Origin: CAXYVC01 sp964292295
Lineage (GTDB): Bacteria; Acidobacteriota; Holophagae; Holophagales; Holophagaceae
DNA: 29,713 nucleotides
Assembly (NCBI GenBank): GCA_964292295.1
Contig: CAXYVC010000023.1
Span: 1-29,713 of the forward strand
Direction: 5' to 3'
Shown here: piece by piece, positions 7,017-14,976 of the stretch
Numbering within the stretch: the first letter of the stretch is position 1
Layout: the number at the start of each line of letters is the position of its first letter
The notes under the pieces: generated by a model
The model's database searches: none
What the model saw: only the letters and a program-made list of their open reading frames with translations
What the model was told of the DNA's origin: nothing
Made by a program: the position numbers and the translations under genes

Positions 7017-9581
7017 CTACCTTCCGCGCAGGCGCCAGCAGCGCCGCAGGCGGTCCAGCTCCACCTCCACGTGCTTCCGCAGGCGGGGCGGGTAGTCCGC
7101 CGGAAGCCCGGCCAGGAAGGCCTCCACGCACGCCTGCGCCTCCCGGGACGCGTGCCCCCCCAGCAGGGCGCCCGCCCAGTTCTGGGGGAAGAAGATGTCC
7201 CCCGTGCGCTGGATCTCCCGCAGCAGGCCCAGCCCCCGGCCGAGGTCCGGCAGGGCGGACGCCGCCCGCAGGGGGTGGTTGAGGAAGCGCAGGCCCGCAC
7301 AGGCCCAGGGCTCCCGGCGCCGCTGGGACGGATCCTCCAGGCGGGCGAAGAAGGCGCGGCGCACGGCGGGGTCCGCGTCCAGGCTGGGCATCAGGAAGGC
7401 GAACTCCGCGCGGCGGTCCGCGTCCTGGATGCGCGCCAGCTGGGCCTCCAGCAGCCCCTTCCAGCCCGGGACGCCCCTCAGGGCCAGCTCCTGGACCAGG
7501 GCGCTCTCGTCCCGCTCGCTCAAGGGAAGCCCAGGCACCGCGTCCCTCCGGGCCCACAGGGCCTCCATCCACGCGAGGGCCTCCGGCGTGGTCGCCACGG
7601 CCCGGAAGGCCCGCAGGAAACCGGCCCTGGCGGAGGGCGTGCCGCCGCCCAGGACCCCCTCCCGCAGGCAGCGCTCCACGCGCGGGGCAAGGGCGGCCCG
7701 CGCGGCGTCAGGCAGGTGTTCCCAGAAGAGTTCCCGGAGGCCCGCCAGCAGCAGCTCCCGGCCCTGCTCGTCCCGCTCGCGGGGCAGCGCCGCGAGGACC
7801 AGTTCCAGCAGCGGCTCCGGTGCGAGGGCGCCGTCCAGCAGGCACTCCCGCAGCGTGATCCAGGCGCTCGCGCGGGTCAGCGCATCGGGCAGTTCCGGCA
7901 GATGCCGGGAGAGCCACGCGAGGCTGGCCGGATCGAGCGCGAAGGCCCCGTAGGCGAAGCCCTCCCCCGTGGGCAGCACGTAGGCGGGCGCGGGCAGCCC
8001 CTTCGCCGCCTCCACCTCTGCGCGGGCGCCCCGCAGGGCCACGTCCAGCGTGCGGTGCGTGCCGTCCGCCCAGCCCAGGAGCACCCGCAGGCGCTGGTTC
8101 CAGCGCAGGCCCCGCCCGGCGGGATCCCGCTGGACGAAGGCGAGGCGGGCAATGCGGCCCTTCCGGAGCCGCAGCTCCGTGCGCACCGCGGGGCGCCCCT
8201 CCCGCTCCACCCACACGCGGCTCCAGGCGCGCAGGTCGTCCTTCGCGAAGGGCTGGAGCGCCGCGATGAGCTCGGGCCACGCGGCGTTGCCGTAGCGGTG
8301 CTTCCCGAGGTAGGCGCGCAAGCCCTTCTGCAGGGCGGCTTCGCCCATGAGGGCCTCCAGGTGGCGCATCACGATGGGGGCCTTGGCGTAGATGATCGGG
8401 CCGTACAGGGAGCCCGCCTCGTCCAGGTCCGCCAGGGGCTGTCGAATCGCGTTGGCGCCGGGGCCCCGGTCCACCCGGTAGGCCCTGGGGTAGGTGTCCG
8501 CCAGGAAGCGCAGGCGGTGGTCCACGCCGGGGAAGGCCGGCTCGGTGATCTTCGCGGCCATGAAGCCCGCGAAGACCTCCTTCATCCACACGTCGTCGAA
8601 CCAGCGCATGGTCACTAGGTCGCCGAACCACATGTGCGAGGTCTCGTGGGCGATGAGCTCGGCCCGCGCCAGGCGGTCGGCCTCCGTGGCCGAGGCGTCG
8701 AGCATCAGCGAGGCCTCCTTGTAGAGCACCGCGCCCGGGTGTTCCATGCCGCCGAACTGGAAGGCGGGGATCAGCACCAGGTCGAACTTCCCGAAGGGGT
8801 ACGGGATGCCCGTGCTGCGCTCCATCCAGGCCAGGGCCCCCGCGTGGAGGTCGAAGATCGCGTCGCGGTTGCGCGCGAGCTTCGCGGCGTCCGCCTCCCG
8901 GTGGAAGAGGCGCAGGGTGCGCCCGTCCCGCACCGCCGTCTCCACCTGGAAGCGGCCGGCGGCGAAGGCGACCAGGTAGCTGGGCAGCGGTTCCGTCTCC
9001 CGGAAACGCACCAGGGCGCGCCCGCCCCGCGCCTCCCGGGCCTCTTCGGCGCCGTTGGCCACGGCCCGCCAGGAGGCGGGCAGCTCCAGGCGCAGGCGCA
9101 CCCGGGCCTTCAGGTCCGGCTGGTCGAAGCAGGGAAAGGCCTCCCGCGCCCGGGCGGGCACGAAAAGCGTGTAGAGCAGGTCCTCCCGGCGGTTGAGGGG
9201 GCCTTCCCCGGCGGTGAAGCGGCAGGCCACGCGCGTCTCGCCCGGGCGCAGGGCCGAGGCGGGGATCCGCAGGTGGCCCTGCTCCGCGCGCCAGGCCACG
9301 GGATGGCCGTCCACGGTGAGCGCCTGCACCGCCGCCGCGCCGCCCGCGAAGTCCAGCACCAGGTCCTCGGACGCGTCGGCCAGCCGGAAGCGCAGCTCCA
9401 CCTCCCCCCGCACGGGCGCGCTGCGCGCCTCGGGAAGGCTGAAGGCCAGCTCCAGGCGCAGGCCGCGGATCCGCGCCGCCCGCTCCCGGGCCAGCTCCCG
9501 GGAGATGCCGGAGCCGGGAGCGGCCTGGGCCGAAAGGAGAAGCGCCAGGAGCGCGACCAGGAGGGCGCAGAAGCGGCGCAT
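7017..9581 (-). CDS. M1 family aminopeptidase with signal peptide
   Basis: This 854-residue metallopeptidase begins with a signal peptide (MRRF, a leucine/alanine core to about residue 18, AQA-A cleavage near 20), so it should act outside the cytoplasmic membrane. The exopeptidase motif is FGGMEH (276-281), a variant of GAMEN. The zinc site is HETSH (312-316) with the third ligand Glu335, spaced exactly as in M1 enzymes. FDQPDLKA (152-159) is another family signature. A long C-terminal helical region (about 530-854) matches the ERAP1-like domain of large M1 enzymes, though it is divergent. It would remove N-terminal residues from peptides in the periplasm before uptake. The ATG at 9581 lies 2 bases after the stop of the upstream M1 gene. 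The His in place of Asn at the end of GxMEN may change N-terminus recognition. Confidence 0.88.
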   Translation of the reverse strand: MRRFCALLVALLALLLSAQAAPGSGISRELARERAARIRGLRLELAFSLPEARSAPVRGEVELRFRLADASEDLVLDFAGGAAAVQALTVDGHPVAWRAEQGHLRIPASALRPGETRVACRFTAGEGPLNRREDLLYTLFVPARAREAFPCFDQPDLKARVRLRLELPASWRAVANGAEEAREARGGRALVRFRETEPLPSYLVAFAAGRFQVETAVRDGRTLRLFHREADAAKLARNRDAIFDLHAGALAWMERSTGIPYPFGKFDLVLIPAFQFGGMEHPGAVLYKEASLMLDASATEADRLARAELIAHETSHMWFGDLVTMRWFDDVWMKEVFAGFMAAKITEPAFPGVDHRLRFLADTYPRAYRVDRGPGANAIRQPLADLDEAGSLYGPIIYAKAPIVMRHLEALMGEAALQKGLRAYLGKHRYGNAAWPELIAALQPFAKDDLRAWSRVWVEREGRPAVRTELRLRKGRIARLAFVQRDPAGRGLRWNQRLRVLLGWADGTHRTLDVALRGARAEVEAAKGLPAPAYVLPTGEGFAYGAFALDPASLAWLSRHLPELPDALTRASAWITLRECLLDGALAPEPLLELVLAALPRERDEQGRELLLAGLRELFWEHLPDAARAALAPRVERCLREGVLGGGTPSARAGFLRAFRAVATTPEALAWMEALWARRDAVPGLPLSERDESALVQELALRGVPGWKGLLEAQLARIQDADRRAEFAFLMPSLDADPAVRRAFFARLEDPSQRRREPWACAGLRFLNHPLRAASALPDLGRGLGLLREIQRTGDIFFPQNWAGALLGGHASREAQACVEAFLAGLPADYPPRLRKHVEVELDRLRRCWRLRGR

Positions 9582-9583
9582 GG

Positions 9584-11368
9584 CTAGAACCGGGTGCGCG
9601 CGAGCATCTCTTCCGCCACGCGGCGTCCCAGCTGGTGATAGCCAGCCGAAGCCTGGGCGTAGATCTCCCGGGCCAGGGCGGCGGTGCGGGGGTGGCGCCC
9701 CAGCGCGCCGTAGAGGGGGCGCAGGTACTTCATGCGCCCCACCCGGCCCAGGTGCTCGCGCACACGGGGGAAGACGGGGGCGTAGTCGCTGCCCGCGGCC
9801 ACCCGCAGCCAGGCCACCAGCACCTCGGCGTTCCCCCGCGCCGTGAGGTCGAGGGTGGCGTCGAGCCAGGCCAGTTCCCCGGCGGGCAGCTCCTCCGGCA
9901 GGTGCTGGAGGAAGACCCGGAGCTCCGCAGGATTCCAGGACTGGAGTTCCGAGGCCTCGGGGCGCGGCCCGCGGCCCCAGGCCTGCGCCAGGCCCACGAG
10001 GCGCTCCAGGCGCTCGGAGGCGAAGACGGGGGCGTTGGAGGGAAGGCCCTCCCCCTCCAGCCAGGCGTCCGCATCCACCTTCTCCAGCAGCCCGGGCAGG
10101 GCCTCTTCCATGAAGGCCCGCCACTGTTCCGTGGTGATGGAGCGGAAGCGGAAGCGCGCCAGGTAGGCCTGGAGGGCGCGGTCGAAGGCGGCGGGGCCGG
10201 CGGTGCGCTCCAGCAGCGCCACGAGGCGGGCGCCCTTCTCGTAGGGAATGGGCGAGTAGGCCTCGTCCGGGTCCACGCCCTCCAGGCGCGTGCGCAGCCG
10301 CGTGAGGGCGGGCCGGTCCCGGAAGCGCGCGAAGGCCTCCTCCAGCTCCTTCTGGCCCAGGGCCCAGGCGAGCGTGGCCGCGTCTTCTCCCGACAGGGCG
10401 GCCAGCAGCTTGCGTTCGGCCCACACCGTGAAGCCCTCGTTCAGCCAGAAGTGCTCCATGGTGGCGTTGGTCACCAGGTTGCCCGTCCAGCTGTGGGCCA
10501 GCTCGTGGGCCACCACGTCCACCAGGCTGCGGTCCCCCGCCAGCAGCGTGGGCGTGAGGAAGGTCAGGCGGGGATTCTCCATGCCGCCGTAGGGGAAGCT
10601 GGGCGGCAGCACCAGCAGGTCGTAGCGCTCCCAGGGGTAGGGGCCGAAGAGGGCCTCGGCCCGGCGCAGCATGCCCTCCACCTCCGCGAACTCCCAGGCG
10701 GCCTTCTCGATGAGCCCCGGCTCGGCGTACACGCGGCTGCGGGGCCCCAGCTCCCGGGCCTCCAGGCGCCCCACCGCCAGGGCGAAGAGGTAGGGCGGGA
10801 TGGGCTGGGGCATGTCCACGTGGAAGATGCGCGTACCGGGTTCCAGGCCGGGCAGGTCCGCCACGGCGCCGGCGCTCAGGACCGCGCGCAGCCCCTCGGG
10901 CACCGTGACCTCCGCCGTGTAGCGGATCCGCGCCACCGCGCAGTCCTGGCAGGGCACCACGCTGCGGGCGTGGATCGCCTGGCACTGGCTATAGAGGAAG
11001 GGGTGCGTCCCGTCCGCGGTCTGGGCGGGCTCCAGCCACTGCAGCCCCGAGGCCTCGGGGTGGGTCTCGTAGGCGACGCACACGCCCGTGCAGCCTTTTG
11101 GAAGGCGCAGGCGCAGGCGGCTTCCCAGGATGGGGTCCTCCGGCCCCAGCTCCCAGGGCAGGTCCCCGTTGGTGGCGGTGACGAAGCAGCGGTGGATGGT
11201 GAGGCCGCGGGTGTCCAGGTCCAGCGTGCCGGAGACGGCCTCGGGGAAGAGGAGGGTCACCTCCCCGTCCAGCGCCTTCCGCGCGAAGTCCACCCGGAGG
11301 CGCAGGTGCCAGCTCTCCACGCGCGGCTGGGCGTCGTCGAAGTAGGAGTGGGGGTCGATGCGGGCCAT
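9584..11368 (-). CDS. leukotriene-A4-hydrolase-like M1 aminopeptidase
   Basis: This 594-residue protein is close to the LTA4 hydrolase/aminopeptidase B branch of family M1. Signatures are YSQCQAIHARSVVPCQD (126-142), YGGMENP (260-266), and the zinc site HELAHSWTGNLVTN (288-301) with Glu311 in WLNEGFTVW. The last 140 residues form the HEAT-like helical domain typical of this branch. There is no signal peptide, so it is cytoplasmic. Bacterial members are aminopeptidases, some with epoxide hydrolase activity. The ATG at 11368 has GGAAAGG about 5 bases upstream. It heads the operon with the secreted M1 enzyme, the OPT transporter and the ThrE-like exporter, which together make a plausible peptide-use pathway on both sides of the membrane. 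Confidence 0.92.
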   Translation of the reverse strand: MARIDPHSYFDDAQPRVESWHLRLRVDFARKALDGEVTLLFPEAVSGTLDLDTRGLTIHRCFVTATNGDLPWELGPEDPILGSRLRLRLPKGCTGVCVAYETHPEASGLQWLEPAQTADGTHPFLYSQCQAIHARSVVPCQDCAVARIRYTAEVTVPEGLRAVLSAGAVADLPGLEPGTRIFHVDMPQPIPPYLFALAVGRLEARELGPRSRVYAEPGLIEKAAWEFAEVEGMLRRAEALFGPYPWERYDLLVLPPSFPYGGMENPRLTFLTPTLLAGDRSLVDVVAHELAHSWTGNLVTNATMEHFWLNEGFTVWAERKLLAALSGEDAATLAWALGQKELEEAFARFRDRPALTRLRTRLEGVDPDEAYSPIPYEKGARLVALLERTAGPAAFDRALQAYLARFRFRSITTEQWRAFMEEALPGLLEKVDADAWLEGEGLPSNAPVFASERLERLVGLAQAWGRGPRPEASELQSWNPAELRVFLQHLPEELPAGELAWLDATLDLTARGNAEVLVAWLRVAAGSDYAPVFPRVREHLGRVGRMKYLRPLYGALGRHPRTAALAREIYAQASAGYHQLGRRVAEEMLARTRF

Positions 11369-11377
11369 GGCGCCTTT

Positions 11378-11420
11378 CCGGAAAAGGCCATGATCCCACG
11401 GCCTCGGCCCCCTTTTCCGG
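11378..11420. repeat. 10-bp perfect inverted repeat between divergent genes
   Basis: CCGGAAAAGG at 11378-11387 is repeated as its reverse complement CCTTTTCCGG at 11411-11420, with 23 bases between. It sits in the 131-bp gap between the divergent LTA4H-like and DoxX genes, its left arm overlapping the ribosome binding site region of the peptidase gene. It could be an operator for a dimeric regulator or an mRNA hairpin; I cannot decide. Confidence 0.45.
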
Positions 11421-11499
11421 CGCACGGCCGGAACGCCGGGCGCCTCCGGGGCAACCCAGGACCGCGGGAAGCCCCTTCCCGTCCGTTCCGGAGGCACCC

Positions 11500-11889
11500 A
11501 TGGCTTTTCTCGACCGGTATTCCAACCATGCCTACGCCCTGCTCCGCATGGTCGCGGGCCTGCTCTTCGCCTTCCACGGCGTCCAGAAGCTCTTCGGCTT
11601 CCTGGCCGCCCGGCCGCTGCCCCCGGTGGGCTCCCAGCTCTGGATCGGCGGCGTGCTCGAACTGCTGTGCGGCGGCCTCATCCTCGTGGGCTTCCGCACC
11701 CGCCTCGCGGCCTTCCTGGCCAGCGGCATGATGGCCGTGGCCTATACCCAGTTCCACTGGCGCTTCGCCTTCGGCGCGGCCTTCTGGCCCGCGGTCAACC
11801 AGGGGGAGCTGGCGCTGGTCTACGCCTTCCTCTTCCTCTTCGTGGCCACCCGCGGCGGCGGCATCTGGAGCCTGGAGCGGCGCGGCTAG
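11500..11889 (+). CDS. DoxX family membrane protein
   Basis: 129 residues, four predicted membrane helices: residues about 14-31, 47-64, 69-86 and 104-121. The pattern LLRMVAGLLFAFHGVQKLFGF at the start and LLCGGLILVGFRTRLAAFLASGMM in the middle are DoxX/DoxD family features. The family is loosely linked to quinone-dependent redox chemistry and oxidative stress, but most members have no known function. GGAGG lies 5-9 bases before the ATG. Its stop codon shares the bases CTAG (11886-11889) with the stop codon of the convergent rsmE. Confidence 0.85.
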   Translation: MAFLDRYSNHAYALLRMVAGLLFAFHGVQKLFGFLAARPLPPVGSQLWIGGVLELLCGGLILVGFRTRLAAFLASGMMAVAYTQFHWRFAFGAAFWPAVNQGELALVYAFLFLFVATRGGGIWSLERRG

Positions 11890-12593
11890 AACAGCCGGCC
11901 CACGAGGTGGGCCAGGGCGGTCTCGGTGCGGAGGATGCGCGGCCCGAGGGCCACGGGGCGGAAGCCGGCCCGGGCGAAGAGCTCCACCTCCGCGTCGATC
12001 CACCCCCCCTCGGGGCCCACGGCCAGGGTGACGGGCCCCTCCAGCGCCCGGGGGCAGGCCTCAAGGGCGCCAGGATGGGCCACAAGTTTCAGGCTGCCCG
12101 CGGCCAGGGCCGGCAGCTCGTCCTCCACGAAGGGCCGAAGCAGGCGGGCGAGGCGCAGCTCGGGCAGGACCGTATCCTTCGCCTGCTCCAGGCCCAGGAG
12201 GCGCTGCTCCCGCAGGTTCTCCTCGGCCATGCGGGGGCTCTTCCAGTAGCCCTTCTCCACCTTCCAGGCGTTGCACAGCACGACGCGGCCGATGCCCAGG
12301 CTCGCGGCGGAAGCGAGCACGCGGTTCAGCACCTTGGGCCGCGGCAGGGCCAGCACCAGCGTGAGGGGCAGCTTGGGTGGGGGCTCCTCCCCCAGCGCCA
12401 CCTCCAGTTCCAGACATGCGCTGTCCAGGCTGCGCACCCGTCCCTTCCCGATGCGCCCCCCGAGTAGCCCCACGGACAGCTCCTGCCCAGGAACGGCCCG
12501 GTGCACCTCGCGCACGTGGGCGAGGCGACGGCCCGTGATCCAGGCCAGGCCGGGCGCCACGAAGTCGGAGGGGAAGAGGAGGACGAGGTTCAG
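11886..12593 (-). CDS. rsmE: 16S rRNA (uracil1498-N3)-methyltransferase RsmE
   Basis: RsmE methylates N3 of U1498 in 16S rRNA using S-adenosylmethionine. The SPOUT knot signatures are clear: GPEGGW and, near the C-terminus, LGPRILRTETA. The mid region KVEKGYWKSPRMAEENLREQ is also typical. From the first standard start, GTG at 12560, the protein has 224 residues but lacks the first strand of the PUA-like N-terminal domain. Eleven codons upstream in the same frame is CTG (12593-12591), which would add LNLVLLFPSDF and has AGGAG 8 bases before it. There is no ATG, GTG or TTG between the upstream TGA and 12560. I therefore choose CTG, giving 235 residues, with moderate confidence in the start and high confidence in the family. 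Confidence 0.85.
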   Translation of the reverse strand: MNLVLLFPSDFVAPGLAWITGRRLAHVREVHRAVPGQELSVGLLGGRIGKGRVRSLDSACLELEVALGEEPPPKLPLTLVLALPRPKVLNRVLASAASLGIGRVVLCNAWKVEKGYWKSPRMAEENLREQRLLGLEQAKDTVLPELRLARLLRPFVEDELPALAAGSLKLVAHPGALEACPRALEGPVTLAVGPEGGWIDAEVELFARAGFRPVALGPRILRTETALAHLVGRLF

Positions 12594-12612
12594 CGCGGGG
12601 CTCCTGTTCCCC

Positions 12613-12639
12613 AGTGTAGCGGCGGGACGGAGCTGTCAG
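12613..12639 (-). promoter_or_regulatory. putative rsmE promoter
   Basis: On the minus strand, CTGACA (12639-12634) and TACACT (12618-12613) are 15 bases apart, a short spacing. The -10 would place transcription start near 12606, just before the AGGAG that serves the proposed CTG start at 12593. This gives a leader of about 13 bases. Confidence 0.35.
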
Positions 12640-12654
12640 ACTGGACGCGGCCCC

Positions 12655-13443
12655 ATGCGCTTCCGCCCCGATCCACCGCCGCCGGCGCGCTCCACCCCCG
12701 GAGCGTCTCCGTCCCCCGTCCCTTTCCTGCCCGAGGTCCAGCGGGAGGCCCTTCGGAATACCCCCGGGCCCCTGTGGATCCACGGCGAGGCGGGCAGCGG
12801 CGTGAGCACCCTTGCCGCCTGGCTGGCGGAGGCCCGGGGCGGCGCCCTGTTGGACGACGCGGAGCGCCAGGACGCTTCCGCGCTGGCGGCCTGGCTGGAA
12901 ACCCACCCGGACGGCGTGCTGGCCTCCCACCTGGGGCCCGAAGCCCCCTCCGCCGCCCCCGTGGCCCAGCGCTGCCTGGCCTTCCGCCTGCCCTCCCTGG
13001 AGGAGGCGCCCGGCTCCATCCCGGAGCTCCTCCGGTCCATGGCGGAGGCGGCGGGCTGCCCCGCGCCCCTGCCCCCGGAGCTGGGCCGCCTGCCCTGTCC
13101 CGGCAACCTCCGCGGCCTGCACAACCGCCTGGTGCGCTGGCAGGTGCTGGGCCAGCTCCCGGAGGAGCCCGAGAGCGCCGGCCGCCTGCCCCTGGAGGCG
13201 GAGGACCTGGCCACGAACCTGCACGCCCTGGAGCGCATCCTGCTGCACCGGGCCCTGCGGCGCAGCTACGGCAACCGCGTGGAGGCCGCCCGCCGCCTGG
13301 GCGTGAGCCGCCGCCAGCTCTATCTGCTCATCGCCCGCCACGGGGATCCCGTGCGCGGCGAGGCGCCCAGCGCGGAGGGGCCCAAGCGCCTCGCCCGCGC
13401 GCGGAAGCGCCAAAACTCCAGCCCCCTCGACCCGGCCCGATAA
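12655..13443 (+). CDS. degenerate sigma-54-activator-like protein with Fis-type helix-turn-helix
   Basis: 262 residues. Residues 40-60 resemble a Walker A region, but GEAGSGVS (44-51) has Val where the essential Lys should be. The GAFTGA loop that contacts sigma-54 is missing. PCPGNLRGLHNRLVRW near residues 148-163 matches the WPGNxREL segment at the end of an activator ATPase domain. The C-terminus has a clear Fis-family helix-turn-helix (ALRRSYGNRVEAARRLGVSR, about 201-220), followed by a basic tail. So this looks like a shortened activator that has lost ATPase and sigma contact but may still bind DNA or pair with another activator. It is 33 bases upstream of an intact NtrC-like regulator. 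The ATG at 12655 lacks a strong ribosome binding site; the frame is open further upstream, so the start is uncertain. Confidence 0.7.
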   Translation: MRFRPDPPPPARSTPGASPSPVPFLPEVQREALRNTPGPLWIHGEAGSGVSTLAAWLAEARGGALLDDAERQDASALAAWLETHPDGVLASHLGPEAPSAAPVAQRCLAFRLPSLEEAPGSIPELLRSMAEAAGCPAPLPPELGRLPCPGNLRGLHNRLVRWQVLGQLPEEPESAGRLPLEAEDLATNLHALERILLHRALRRSYGNRVEAARRLGVSRRQLYLLIARHGDPVRGEAPSAEGPKRLARARKRQNSSPLDPAR

Positions 13444-13476
13444 GGCCTGGTACGTTCACTCTGCGGACTTCAGCTC

Positions 13477-14973
13477 ATGCCCAACCCTTTGCGCGTATTG
13501 GTGGTGGATGACGATCCCGGGATGCGGGACGGCATGGCCTTGAGCCTCAAGCGGGCCGGCTTCGTGACGGAGCAGGCCAAGAGCGGCGAGGAGGCCCTGC
13601 GCGTCACCCGCCCCGGCGCCTTCGACGCCGTGGTCACCGACCTGCGCATGATCGGCATGGACGGCCTGCAGCTCACCGCCCGCCTGAAGGCGCTGGACCC
13701 CGCCCTGCCCGTGCTGCTGGTCACGGCCTTCGGCAGCCTGGACACCGCCCGGGAGGCCATGCGGCTGGGCGCCTTCGACTACCTCTCCAAGCCCTTCAGC
13801 CCCGACGAGCTCGTGGGCGCCGTGCGCAAGGCCATCCAGGCGGACGAGCGCCTGAAGGCCGCGGAACCCGGCGATGCCCCGGTGATCCTCACGCAGGATC
13901 CCGCCCTGGCCGAGACGCTCGCCCTCGCCCGCCGCGCCGCGGACAGCCGGGCCACCATCCTCATCCAGGCCGAGAGCGGCACGGGCAAGGAGCTGCTGGG
14001 CAAGCTGATCCACGCCGCCAGCCCCCGCCGCAAGGGCCCCTTCGTGGCCATCAACTGCGCCGCGATCCCCGAGAACCTGCTGGAAAGCGAACTCTTCGGC
14101 TTCGAGAAGGGCGCCTTCACCGGCGCCACCTCGGCCAAGCCCGGCCGCTTCGAACTGGCGGACGGCGGCACCCTGGTGCTGGACGAGATCGGCGAGCTGC
14201 CCATCGGCCTTCAGGGCAAGCTGCTGCGCGCCATCCAGGAGCGCAGCATCGACCGCCTGGGCGGCAGCCGCCCCGTGAACGTGGACGTGCGGCTCATCGC
14301 CCTCACCAACCGCGACCTGGCCGCGGAGGTGAAGGAGGGCCGCTTCCGGGAGGACCTCTTCTACCGCCTGAACGTGATCCCCCTGCGCCTGCCGCCCCTG
14401 CGGGAGCGGACGGGCGACCTCGGCCTGCTGGCCGCCCACTTCGCGGAGCGCTACGCCCGGGAGAACGACCGCCCCACGCCGAAGCTGAGCCCCAGCTCCC
14501 TGGCGGCCCTGGAGCGCCACCCCTGGCCCGGCAACATCCGCGAGCTGGAGAACGCCATCCAGCGCTGCGTCGTGCTGAACCCCAGCCCCATCCTCACCGA
14601 GAAGGACCTCCACTGGCTGCTGGACCCGGAGCAGCTGGAGAACCTTCCGGAGGACCCGGCCGAGCCCCCCGAACCGCCGAGCCCCGCCCTGCCCGAGCCC
14701 CAGCCCCTCCTGCGGGGCGACGTCGTGGTGGCCGATCCGCGCCAGCCCCTGAAGGACGCCCGCCTGGGCACCCTCGTGGCCCTTCCCCTGGGGCTCAGCC
14801 TGCCCGAGCTGGAGCGCTTCTGGCTGCTCTCCACCCTCGCCGCCCAGAACGGCAACCGCACCCACTGCGCCCAGCAGCTCGACATCGCCCTGCGCACCGT
14901 GCGCAACAAGATCAACGAGTACAAGGTGCAGGGCTTCGAGATCCCCTCCAGCGGCCACGGCCGCGAGGAGTAG
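13477..14973 (+). CDS. NtrC-family sigma-54-dependent response regulator
   Basis: 498 residues in the full three-domain layout. Receiver domain: residues about 6-120, acidic pocket Asp11-Asp13, phosphorylation site Asp55 in VVTDLRM, Thr83 and Lys105. AAA+ domain: about 140-370, with Walker A AESGTGKE (165-172, Ala in place of the first Gly), the sigma-54 loop GAFTGA (212-217), Walker B LVLDEIGE near 234-241, and WPGNIREL near 350. C-terminal helix-turn-helix: about 450-490 (RTHCAQQLDIALRTVRNKIN). When phosphorylated it should form a ring and open sigma-54 promoters. No histidine kinase gene is adjacent, so its partner lies elsewhere. A proline-rich linker of about 30 residues joins the ATPase to the DNA-binding part. 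The ATG has only a weak ribosome binding site. Confidence 0.9.
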   Translation: MPNPLRVLVVDDDPGMRDGMALSLKRAGFVTEQAKSGEEALRVTRPGAFDAVVTDLRMIGMDGLQLTARLKALDPALPVLLVTAFGSLDTAREAMRLGAFDYLSKPFSPDELVGAVRKAIQADERLKAAEPGDAPVILTQDPALAETLALARRAADSRATILIQAESGTGKELLGKLIHAASPRRKGPFVAINCAAIPENLLESELFGFEKGAFTGATSAKPGRFELADGGTLVLDEIGELPIGLQGKLLRAIQERSIDRLGGSRPVNVDVRLIALTNRDLAAEVKEGRFREDLFYRLNVIPLRLPPLRERTGDLGLLAAHFAERYARENDRPTPKLSPSSLAALERHPWPGNIRELENAIQRCVVLNPSPILTEKDLHWLLDPEQLENLPEDPAEPPEPPSPALPEPQPLLRGDVVVADPRQPLKDARLGTLVALPLGLSLPELERFWLLSTLAAQNGNRTHCAQQLDIALRTVRNKINEYKVQGFEIPSSGHGREE

Positions 14974-14976
14974 CGC

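Noticed and set aside
5079..8618. Very long plus-strand open frame (1179 codons) opposite the OPT and M1 genes
   Set aside because: It is antisense to two clear families, its protein is rich in His/Gln/Gly/Ala/Arg without any motif, and such frames are common where third positions are nearly all G or C.
9582..10985. N-terminal extension of the signal-peptide M1 aminopeptidase
   Set aside because: That part is an out-of-frame shadow of the LTA4H-like gene; the signal peptide beginning at 9581 marks the true start.
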